DNA of 64,000 bases from Coix lacryma-jobi var. lacryma-jobi (lineage: Eukaryota > Streptophyta > Magnoliopsida > Poales > Poaceae). The notes beneath the pieces are model-generated. The model was not told the origin of the DNA. It worked only from the letters and a program-made list of their open reading frames with translations, and made no database searches. Location of the stretch: NCBI GenBank assembly GCA_009763385.1, contig CM019826.1, positions 99,494,848 to 99,558,847 of the forward strand. Reading direction: 5' to 3'. The position numbers and the translations under genes were made by a program. Shown piece by piece: positions 54,137 to 64,000 of this stretch (its first letter is position 1; every line of letters starts with the position of its first letter).

Positions 54137-54154
54137 TGGTGTGCCAGGTAGGGG
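54137..54154 (+). other. Primer-binding site of Gypsy-4
   Basis: TGGTGTGCCAGGTAGGGG, two bases after the LTR; the same type as Gypsy-1 (16983). Confidence 0.8.
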
Positions 54155-54198
54155 CTTTCGGCGATTCGACGACCAAGAGCCCGGCGAACCACGACAAC

Positions 54199-56430
54199 AT
54201 GTTCTCGGCGGGATCAATTTTCGTTTTTGGCTCATGGACTTGCATCGCGGATGATCAAGGAAAGCTGCGTCGACAACTTCACACTGATCCGGAAGTGCAA
54301 GCTATGCCAAAGATGGATGATCTCACTCAGAACCTAACAAAACTCGCAGTCCAAGATCCGCGAGATTCCGAGAGCCAACTTGAAGTACCCGACTCCTACT
54401 CGAACTCAAATTCGGAGAACGAAAAGGACCCGGAGATCAAACATGGCATCACCTTCGGACTACGGAACTCAGCTCAGGACCTGCAAGACCTAATTGACTC
54501 AAAGTTCAAAGAGTATCAAGAGATACTTTTGACTGGAGCTCAGCAAGGACTCGTTTTCAGCTCTACCAAGGAGGGTAACATCGTCCATTGGTCAATACAT
54601 CCAGCTCCGGAGAGGCTGGTTGGCACAATCGATCAGCAACTTCCATACCAGTACAGACATCAGCTCCCCTTTGAGGAACACGACACCTCAACAGAACTAA
54701 TCTCCGGCACCTCTACTTTGGAATCGGTTACGCCAGGATCATCAAATCAGGGCTACACTCGTGAAGTCTTCATGGCGGGGCATCAGTCATCTCTATGACC
54801 TCCAACCCCCCCAGATGTCTTCCAGGATGATGAAACTCTGAGTATGATATCTGATAACGACCCAGAAGGGCCCACAAAAACCGAGTCCATAAAGGCTGAG
54901 AGAATCAGGAGGAATCAAGCTAAAGAAGCTCGCAGAAGGCGAGCAACTCATCGCAAGGAAGCCGTAGACCGTTACAACATACGACTCGAGGAGTATAATA
55001 CCCAGGTGCATCTAGAGGAAGACGCGGAAAATCGAGCTCGCGCTCAACGTGACCAGGAGTATCAGTCACAGAATGAGCACAATCATCGATGAGCCGATTG
55101 CTCCCGTAACCTCGAGCCTGAGTTTATGAGGGTCGCCGGCCATAAAGTCTTCCAGACTCCGTACCAAAACATCCTGGCTCTAGCCACGGAGATGGGGGCC
55201 AAGGCCAACCGCACCCCCGACGAAGAACGACGGTTAGTCATGCTTCAGACTACCGCACTTCAACTCCGAGGACGGAATCTTGAGTCCCTAGCCGATGAAC
55301 AAGCTTCATCTCACCCGAGCCAGAGGCAGCCTGTTCAAGAGCGACTCGGTCGAGTTCCAGCAAGGAGTCGCCTAGGTCACCGAGTACCTGATCAAGCTGA
55401 GGGAGGAGCTGAATCTTCATACAGAGGAATCACAGTCACAGCATCTGACGCAGTCGATCGCTTCCCCTGCTTCTCCCAAAGGCTCCGAGCAGTCTCGTTC
55501 CCGCGAAAATTCAAACCCGGGAACTATTCAAAGTATGACGAGAAGACAGAACCCAAACGATGGCTCAGGCTGTATGCTCAAGCAGTTGAGCTGGCCGGTG
55601 GAAGCAACGACGTCAAAGCACTCCATCTCCCAATGGCTTTAGAAACAATGCCACTTGCTTGGTTTGACAGGCTTAAACCCGAATCCATCGACTCCTGGGA
55701 ACAACTCCATCGTATCTTCATCGAAAACTTTGCGGGTGTCCCAGAGAGATCAGATCCCCGGACTAAGCTCAGAACCTGTAAGCAACAGAAAAACGAATCA
55801 ATGCGGGAATACTATAGGCGCTTCTCAGAGATCCGCTCCACAGTATCCGACATCACAGACAGAGAAGTAATTGACCTATTTGGCAATGGCATTTGTGAAA
55901 GGTACAATTACAAAGATTTCATCAAGCAGGACCCGACCACCGCTGACGAGTTCCATCGGGCTGTAAACTCCATGATGGCAACAGAAGAACGCACACAGGA
56001 GCGTTTCCCCGATAGAAACACGCAGGGTGATCGAGGGAACAACCAGAGAGGCAACCAGGCACCACAGCAAAACACCCGGAAAAGGACAGGAGACAATATT
56101 GTTGCTGCCATGGAGCCTCAGAAGAAGGGGAACAAGCCGTTCACCTTTGATGACTTACTCGACGGACCGTGCCCTTTTCATCCGAAAGCCGGACATCGGG
56201 CAAGGCACTGTCGACAACTCAAGGAGCGAGGCTTGAACTCCGACTTCAACAAAAACAAGAAGGACAAAGGCAAGAAGATAGCTGAGGACCCTCCGCAAGA
56301 CACCGGTGGTTTCCAACACCCCAAAGGGACTATCAATGTCATTTTTGGAGGAGTAACTACCAGTGACAGCAAGAGGCTTCAGAAACTTTCGCTACGAGAG
56401 ATCATGTCTACAGAACCAGCAACTCCTAGA
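54199..56430 (+). pseudogene. gag: Gypsy-4 gag, two nonsense codons
   Basis: One frame throughout; the likely start is ATG 54199, 45 bases after the PBS. The N-terminal part is acidic and Ser-rich. TGA at 54796-54798 and TGA at 55090-55092 flank a basic helical segment (54890-55090). The Gag core (Retrotrans_gag-like) is at about 55470-55960: FPRKFKPGNYSKYDEKTEP, a Trp-Leu segment, LPMALETMPLAWF, then MREYYRRFSEI. A basic Asn/Gln/Arg-rich linker follows, then a zinc-binding Cys-Pro-Phe-His...His...Cys motif (56169-56210). The boundary with pol is set by analogy at the protease; the frame is continuous into it. Gypsy-1 has the same domain order. Confidence 0.85.
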
Positions 56431-59400
56431 TACCTTGACTGGTCGGAGCACCGGATCAGCTTCTCCCGAGCGGACCAATGGACCAGCGTCTCCAATGCAG
56501 GGCACTACCCGCTAGTCCTAGATCCCACAGTCGTCGGGTTTACCTTGAGCAAGGTACTCATCGACGGAGGGGCAGGACTCAACGTCATCTTTGCAAACAC
56601 CCTACGCAAGATGAATCTGGATCTCGCAACACAACTCACACCATCAAGTGTCCCCTTCTACGGCATAGTACCCAGAAAGGCGGTTGTACCACTCGGAAGA
56701 ATCATATTACCTGTAACTTTTGGAACTCAGATCAATTACCGGACTGAGTACATCAGTTTTGAGGTAGCTGACTTTGAGTCATCATACCATGCCATATTTG
56801 GACGACCAGCCATCGCCAAGTTTATGGCAGTACCTCACTACCTGTACCTTCTCCTGAAGATGCCGGGTCCTAAAGGACTCCTAACTTTCAGAGGTGACTT
56901 GAAGCGATCATTCGATTGTGATACAGAGGCTGTCCAAATCGCTGAAAAAGCTCAACTCACCTGGGAGTTACAAGAACTCGCTCAGATGGTACATAATACC
57001 AAGCCTGGAGATTCAGAAATCCCAACGAAGAAGGCGGATACTATCCAACCATCAACAACAGTCTTTACAAAAAGCATCGACCTAGAAACCAGTGATCCCA
57101 CCAAGACGGCAGTTATTAGCAGTCATCTATCTGAAGAATAGGAATTCGCGCTCACCAAGTTTCTTAGAGCAAACAAAGATATATTTGCTTGGAAACCGGC
57201 TGACATGCCGGGAGTCCCAAGGAACTTGGCTGAGCACAAACTGGAATTAAAAGAAGGGTCTAGACCTATCAAGCAAAGATTACGACGATTCTCACCAGAG
57301 AAAAAAGAGGCAATCAAAAAGGAAATAGCCAAACTACTCGCAGCTGGATTCATCAGAGAAATCCTCCACCCCGAGTGGTTAGCTAACCGAGTGCTAGTCA
57401 AGAAGAAGAACTCTGCCGAGTGGCGCATGTGTGTCGACTACACAGACCTCAACAAACACTGTCCAAAAGATCCTTTCGGATTACCAAGGATAGATCAAAT
57501 AGTTGATGCCACCACAGGCTCCGCTCTTTTATCCTTTTTAGATTGCTACTCCGGGTACCATCAGATTGCCCTCAAGGAAGAGGACCAACCCAAGACATCG
57601 TTTATAACTCCTTTCGGCGCCTACTGTTATAAAACCATGTCCTTTGGGTTAAAGAATGCAGGAGCCACTTATCAACGAGCTATTCAAGATTGTTTGGGTG
57701 ATCAGATTGGCCGCAATGCAGAAGCTTATGTCGATGACGTGGTCATAAAGACAAAGGATCCGACTACCCTGATATCAGACCTGGAGGAAACTTTCAACCG
57801 ACTACGCGCATACCAATGGAGACTCAATCCCACAAAATGTGTCTTCGTAGTACCTTCGGGCCAATTACTCGGATTTCTCGTTAGCCATCGGGGCATCGAG
57901 GCTAGCCAAAAACAAATCACAGCTATCATCAACATGAAACCACCTACCTCAGTCAGGGATGTTCAGAAGCTCACCGGGTGCATGGCTGCACTAAATCGAT
58001 TCATCTCACGGCTAGGAGAAAAGGGATTACCTTTCTTCAAATTACTCAAGGCTGGCGATAAATTTCAGTGGACGGAAGAAGCGGACAGGGCCTTTGAACA
58101 ACTCAAAGGATACCTAACCAATTCACCTATACTGACACCACCAGAACCCAGGGAGCCGATGATGCTTTATATCGCAGCTACCACACATGTCGTAAGCACA
58201 GCGATCGTGGTTGAGCGCAAAGATGACAAGCACATCTACCACACCCAGCGACCAGTGTACTACATTAGCGAGGTACTCTCTGATTCGAAGGTTAGATACC
58301 CACAAGTACAGAAATTACTCTACGCTCTACTCATATCTTCAAGAAAGCTACGGTATTACTTCAAGGCTCATGAGATTACAGTCATCACGGATTTTCCTCT
58401 GGGAGAAATCCTCCATAATCGTGACGCCACTGGGAGGATTTCCAAGTGGACAGTCGAATTGGGGGCACTCAACATCAAGTTCACTCCGAGGAAAGCAATA
58501 AAGTCACAGGCTCTAGCGGATTTCATCACCGAGTGGACAGAGATACAGCAGATCCAAGACAATGCTATTCCTGATCACTGGAAAATGTACTTCGACGGGT
58601 CCCTAAAACTCGGAGGAGCAGGAGCCGGAGTACTTCTAGTATCACCCACCGGAGAGCAGCTCAAATATGTTCTGCAGATATTGTGGCCCGCCACCAACAA
58701 CGAAGCAGAATATGAAGCGCTACTCCATGGACTCAAGCTAGCAGTCACACTGGGCATCAGGCGACTCCTAGTCTATGGCGATTCTTCCGTAGTAATTCAC
58801 CAAGTCAACAAAGACTGGGATTGCACAAAGGAAACAATGAACGCCTATTGCGCGGAAGTCCGCAAGCTGGAAAAACACATTTTGGGCTGGAACTCATTCA
58901 TATTACCCGGGATCTCAATGTGGCAGCAGACATCTTAGCAAAATTAGGATCTGACAGAGCCTTGGTCCCTAGTGGTACCTTCGTACATGAATTATCCAAA
59001 CCGTCAATCAAAGAGAAAGAAGAGGCCGAGTCAGCACCATCCATCGAGGTTCTAACTCTAGCACCCGACTGGACACAAGTCTTCATTGACTACTTCAAAG
59101 AGCATAAACTGCCAAGTGATAAAACTACCGCAGAGCAAGTCTCCAGATGTAGCAAGAACTATGTTTTAGTCGGGGACAAACTATATCGACGCGGAGCTTC
59201 ATCAGGAATCCTCCTCAAATGCATCTCACCAGAAGAAGGCAGGGAAATCTTAAATGAAGTTCACTCCGGGTGTTGCGGTAACCATGCAGCTTCAAGGACT
59301 CTAGTCGGAAAAATCTTCAGATCAGGGTACTATTGGCCCTCAGCCTTGAAAGACACGGAAGACTTAGTCCGTCGCTGTCAATCATGCCAGTTCTTTGCCA

Positions 59401-60308
59401 AGCAGCAGCATGTACCTTCACATGAATTGATCTGTATTCCTCCATCATGGCCTTTCTCATGCTGGGGACTTGACATGGTGGGTCCTCTTAAGCGTGCTCC
59501 AGGTGGGTTCGAATACATCTACGTCGCAATCGACAAATTCACAAAGTGGATCGAGTACATGCCCTTGGTCAAGTTCAATGCATCTAAATCAGTACAATTC
59601 ATGCAGAGCATCTTTCACCGCTTTGGGATGTCGCACAGAATCATCACCGACCTCGGGTCCCCTTTCACGGCTACTGAATTCAAGTCATGGGCCAGCAACT
59701 GCGGAATCAAGATAGACTATGCATCAGTAGCTCATCCATAGTCCAACGGCCAAGTTGAACGAGCAAACGCCCTGATTCTTGCAGGGTTAAAACCAAGACT
59801 ATTTGACCTCCTAAAAGATCACGGCGAAAAGTGGGTCGAAGAACTACCTAAAGTAGTCTGGGGGCTACGGACACAACGAAGTCGGGCAACAGGCCAAACT
59901 ACTTTCTTCCTGGTATATGGCACTGAAGCGATCCTCCCGGCTGACTTAATCTGGAACGCCCCACGAACAGAGCAGTATAACAAAGGCGAGGCTGATGACA
60001 CCAGGCGGCTAGAAGTCGACAGCCTCGAAGAAGCTCGATTAACCGCACTCTTTCAGTCAGCAAGGTACCTTCAAGGGATGAGGCGCTACTACGACAAGAA
60101 CATCCATCACCGCACTTTTCAAGTAGGCAACCTGGTCCTGAAGAAAATTCAGAATACTACAGGGCGCCACAAGCTTATGAGTCCATGGGAAGGACCTTAC
60201 ATTGTATCCAAAGTAACAAGACCCGGGTCATTTGAGCTAGTCACTGAAGATGGATCTCCACTGCCAAATTCATGGAATATTGAGCACTTGAAGAAATTCC
60301 ATAATTAA
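56431..60308 (+). pseudogene. pol: Gypsy-4 pol (protease, RT, two RNase H domains, integrase)
   Basis: Protease: VLIDGGAGLNVIF at about 56554. A TAG at 57139-57141 separates protease from RT. RT: 57150-57950, with FLDCYSGYHQI, SFGLKNAGATY and YVDD (57727-57738). Gypsy RNase H: about 58140-58540. Archaeal-like RNase H: 58580-58860, with YFDGSL, NNEAEYEALLHG and YGDSSVVI. A one-base frameshift near 58880 precedes integrase: HHCC zinc region 59262-59402, catalytic Asp in WGLDMVG (59467), Asp in TDLGSPF (about 59650; Leu replaces the usual Asn next to it) and Glu in QVERAN (about 59760). A TAG at 59739-59741 lies between the last two. The C-terminal domain ends at TAA 60306-60308. The best-preserved Gypsy polyprotein here, but inactive. 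Confidence 0.88.
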
Positions 60309-61099
60309 GGACTACGCTACAATCCTGACCCAAGGCATTTGTATTTATTAGTCGGATATTAATAAAGTTTGGAGTTCATCAGAAACAAGAACTTTACAAA
60401 TTATCCAGGCTTTTTTCTACATCTCATCACGACTAATCAGTCGCATAAAAATCTCTGCAATAGCAGGGCTTACCACCGACTAATATTTAATATTACTCGG
60501 ACGGATCGGTTCAGCGGTAACCATATTTGAGTTACGAGCTTCGAGCTCAATACAACTCACAAGGTAGTACGACTTAACACCCGGCTATCAGCCTATAGTG
60601 AATATGGTATCTGCTGTAGTAGATACTTGTTCCTATAAGGCATAACAAGGTGGAATAGTACCCACCCTGTTACATATTTACAGGACAGAGGTCCATCTAC
60701 CTTCGCACCCAAGCTGTGATCATCAAGAGGATATGATCCACCCAGAAGGACCCACGGTTACGGTCCTTTAAGAGGTGCCTGATCAGAATTATCCCTTGAA
60801 CAAGGGTACTAAGAGTAGTACTCGGGCAAGACTAAGTTCTCTACACAATCACTAGAGAGACAAAGTCGTACGACCCACAACAAAAGTGCTAGAGAGCACT
60901 CGGATAGACTTGTCTAATCAGACGCCTGGTCATACATCCACATAAAGTAAACTCAACCTATTGCCGAAGAAATTTCTCGCAATAAAGAGTTGATCATATA
61001 CGAAATCCATGAGATTCAAAAGTAACCAATATTTTTGATATTTCATAATAATCGTTTACAGGGGATACAAGCCACGCTAAAAAGACTAAGGAGACTAAA
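60309..61099 (+). other. Gypsy-4 spacer between pol and antisense gene
   Basis: No coding sequence supported. An AATAAA signal lies at about 60360, shortly after pol. Converging 3' ends of pol and the antisense gene would lie here. Confidence 0.5.
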
Positions 61100-64000
61100 T
61101 TACTCTACAAGATCTAGAATCTGTGAGTACTCCTCCGCTGCGGTCTTCACCTCCTCTTGCATCGCTGCAAGGTCTTCGTCGCCTTTGCCTTCAGGGAGGG
61201 TCATCAGAGCAGACAGGTCGAAAGACGGCAGATGCAACCGCAGCATCGCCATCAGACCTTGCACCACAGAAATCGACATATCTTTAATATATTGAGCCAG
61301 CCACCCAGGCGTAGCCATGGCCCGATCAATCAAAGTCTCCTCAACTCCTTCTGGCGCCGAAATCATGTTCAGGATGGGCTCGACGGCATGTTCCAAGGCC
61401 TTCAGAGAAGCTTGCGAAGATTCGAGAGCCTCCCGTGACTCCTTCGTAGACTTCAAAGCCTGCAGAAGGTCCCGGTCAGCACCCTCACGCATCAATTTGG
61501 CTTCCTGAAGAGTACTTTGCGCATTGGCAAATACCTCCTCAAGCTCTGCCTGCTTCCGGTTGAATGCGCTCTGCCACCCAGAAGCTTATTCGCATCTGCA
61601 TAAATATCAGTCGGTTATCATATAATCAGATTGACACTATGGAATCAACTAACACAGAAAACTACAAAGTTTACCCTCAAGCTGCTTTTTGGAAGCCTTC
61701 TTCAGCTCCTTCATCTTCTGCTCCATAGAGGCAGCCTTAGCTATCAGCCCAACCTCACGGTCGTTTGCAGCATCACGCTCCGCGACCACCTCCTTGAGGT
61801 TGCCTTGGAGTTCATTGATGCGGTTATGCAGAAGCTGGGTGGCTACCTTTTGACTGATTTGGTCCTGGGCAATGTAGTCCCGGAGTTTCTGGTTCTCATG
61901 GGACATCTCCTGGCGGATCCGGGTGACCTGATCCCTAACCTTGAAGTCAAAGGCCTACATAAAAACACTATTGTGAGTACTCGGACGTGACTACAGTACA
62001 ATAAGAAGAAATTGAGAATCTTACCTCAACAAATTGGTGAAGAGCTTCAACAGGAGCTCTCACTTGATCACTCAGCTCTTTCAACCGGGAGAGGTCCTGA
62101 TTATACCCGGATACATCGAGAGTCGCCCCCTGGCGCGAGGACTCAGGCGCATCTAAGGACCCTCCTTGTTGACGAGTTGAAACTTCTGCATGTATATCCA
62201 CCAAAACCATCTCTAGAGATGGTTCATCTGGCTGTCGTGTGCGGAAAAACCAGTCATTGAATACTCGGTCAAACTCCAGCTGAGCAGGAGAACGAAAGAT
62301 GGAGAATGGCCAACCAACCTGAGGCAATGGGAGAACATCCGAATCAGGAGCCGCATCGGCCTGAGACTTGGACGGAGAGGAGCCAGGCAGCGGATCTACC
62401 TGGCTAAAGGTTGGTGGCATGCTGGAATCATCCTTGGCCAGCGACCCTGACTCCTCTACCGCCTGGGAATCAGGAATAGTACTCGAGGATGTTGCATCCG
62501 GTTTTGTTTTCCTACAAACAGACAAGTACTCATGTCAGTATCAGAAATATATGAACACTCTACAAAAGCTGAAAACTTACTTCACGAGCTTCAATGGCTT
62601 TGGTAGCTTCAAGAGAGGCTGTTTCAGAAGTAGGTCTGAAGCCAGAGATTCTTCAGGGATCGTGCTGCTAGAAGTCCCTTGAGTAGTTCCAGCATCTAAT
62701 ACAGCGACATATATAAGACAAGAGTTTATCAAAATCCAAAAGGAATACAAAGTACTCGGGTTTCCCCTTACCAGGAGCACCCGGATTATAGTGCTTATCA
62801 GACAACTCTTGTCATAAAAGAACTTTTCGACAAGCACGGCGATTACCGGTGCGAGCCTTTTTAAGGATGGGTCCTCCGGCTTCTTGCTGTGGAGTCGGCG
62901 ACCTCTTCCGTCTACCCTCAGCTTCCGGGTCTATAAGCATGACATCAGAGTCAGTTGAATCTGTGTCAAGCCAGTCAAGATCTTCAGGAGAGCTCGGTTT
63001 GTTGGGAAGATCCTCACTTCGGATAGGACCCCCCAAAACTATGCCTCCACCTTCTTCATTTGTCGGAGGCAGGGGAGGACAATCATTGTCATCTCTCCCC
63101 TGGCCCTAGAAAAGAAGAACTTTCAGTCAGGTCAGAAGGATATTTATTCAGAACCTCGAAGACAGGGTAAATCATATACTTACCTGAGCCGGAGGGTTAA
63201 CGGTGGAGAATGTTGTCACCACTGGAGCAAGGTGTTCACGACTCTAGAGAAGCCGGTTCACCCTCCATAAGACTTCACAGTCTGACAACTGTTCGACAGC
63301 ATGACGTCCCGGGTCATTCTTACCCAGGTACTCGAAGCCAAAATTGGCTCGCTGTTGCAGAGGATGGATGCGTCGTGCAACAAAATCTTGGACGACAGAG
63401 TATCCGGTCACGTCATCGAGCTTTAATGCCTCTATGGAATCAATAAGAGGTTGGATAGCCTCTAATCCTTCAGCACTAATCTTGTCTCTCCAATCACGGC
63501 ACTTTTGCGGAGGCCACCCGTCGTGACGACGAAGCGCTGGCGGAGGGTTTGCCATATAAAACCAGCCGGAAGCCCAGTCTTTGACAGAATCCGACAAATC
63601 TACAGCTATGTACTGACTAGCTACCTCTAACCTTAACTGGATGCTAGCACCGCCGACTACCTCTACACTAGCATCACTGGGTTGACACTTCACCCAGAAG
63701 AAATAGCGGAAGAGAGTAAAAGAAGGGCAGATACCCAGAAAAGCTTCACACAGATGGGTAAAAATTGCAATGGGGAAGCAGGCATTGGGAGTGATATGGT
63801 TGAGAGTCAAACCATAATAGTGCAGCAATCCACGGAAAAAGTCAGAAGCAGGAAGCCCTAATCCCCGCTCGACAAAGGACTTGAACATCACTATTTCAGT
63901 GGTGTTGGGGGCAGGAGCGCGGTGATCGGTGGGCACTCTCCATCCATCAAGTGGTTGTGCTCGAAGTAATCCTTGTTGCGCCAAGAATGCCAGCTCTGAC
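61100..64000 (-). pseudogene. Antisense six-exon gene of Gypsy-4 (Transposase_28-like), partial
   Basis: Minus strand, open at the right edge. Exons inferred from GT-AG sites, in sense: 64000-63184, 63109 to about 62830, 62697-62581, 62512-62026, 61955-61676 and 61597-61100. Exon 1 resembles the N-terminal domain of the 'putative gypsy type transposon' family (Transposase_28): FVERGLGLP, then LLHYYGLTLNHITPN, then an Ile-Ala-Ile-Phe...Cys-Glu segment and FRYFFWV. Exons 2-4 are acidic, Ser/Pro-rich linkers with a Lys-Lys-Ala-Arg basic patch. Exons 5-6 are a Glu/Lys/Ala coiled coil. Defects: an in-frame TAG in exon 1 (63246-63244) and a one-base frameshift near 61580 in exon 6. Extra antisense genes downstream of pol are known in plant Tat elements; their role is not established. 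Confidence 0.7.

Larger units (their letters stand above)
53712..64000 (+). mobile_element. Gypsy-4: Tat-lineage LTR retrotransposon, runs off right edge
   Basis: Short 5' LTR (53712-54134), PBS, gag-pol in one frame apart from three nonsense codons and one frameshift up to the integrase, a fourth nonsense codon in the integrase, and a six-exon antisense gene (61100-64000). It inserted into the Gypsy-3 protease frame. The left target bases would be CAGGA (53707-53711). The 3' LTR is outside the window, so the duplication and LTR divergence cannot be checked. Confidence 0.88.

Overview
This window is intergenic DNA from a large plant genome, made almost entirely of nested LTR retrotransposons. 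The families point to a grass (Poaceae): SIRE/Maximus-like Copia elements, Tat-lineage Gypsy elements with a second RNase H and antisense extra genes, and a long-LTR Gypsy element whose LTR starts TGTCACACCC. No tRNA, rRNA, CRISPR array or complete conserved host gene was seen. Species cannot be assigned from the sequence alone.

Layout. (1) 1-144 and 13949-15544 are two halves of a minus-strand Copia element ('Copia-3': start of gag, primer-binding site, 5' LTR). It was split by a plus-strand Copia element ('Copia-1', 145-13948), whose 5' LTR was itself split by a solo LTR (2065-3991). (2) 15545-15915 is a short stretch encoding, on the minus strand, a histone-H3-tail-like peptide. (3) 15916 to about 26345 is a plus-strand Tat-type Gypsy ('Gypsy-1') with LTR, gag-pol and a minus-strand spliced extra gene whose first exon is lost. 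(4) 26346-28663 is LTR-like sequence with two tandem arrays, one with an exact 122-bp period. (5) 28664-44487 is a minus-strand long-LTR Gypsy derivative. Its LTR has 10-bp inverted ends and was split by a minus-strand Copia element ('Copia-2', 30400-41422) that itself carries a 507-bp hAT-like MITE. (6) 44488 to about 46465 is the 5' end of a Gypsy element whose LTR is related to the solo LTR in (1). (7) About 46466-53711 is a minus-strand Gypsy ('Gypsy-3') that keeps a protease fragment but no RT or integrase. It carries two plus-strand spliced genes: a broken plant-mobile-domain gene and an apparently intact 3-exon gene for 214 residues. (8) 53712-64000 is a second plus-strand Tat Gypsy ('Gypsy-4'), nested in the protease region of Gypsy-3, with nearly complete gag-pol and a 6-exon antisense gene that runs off the right edge.

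How it works together. The gag-pol genes encode capsid, protease, reverse transcriptase, RNase H and integrase for copy-and-paste movement. All copies are inactivated by frameshifts and by nonsense codons that mostly look like C-to-T changes at CAG or CGA codons, as expected in methylated DNA. The most interesting content is the non-gag-pol cargo: spliced genes antisense to pol in three separate Gypsy elements, the intact unrecognised 214-residue gene, the H3-tail mimic, and dense GC-rich palindrome clusters in the LTRs of several unrelated families.

All calls come from reading the sequence. Family names are from recognised motifs, not database searches.
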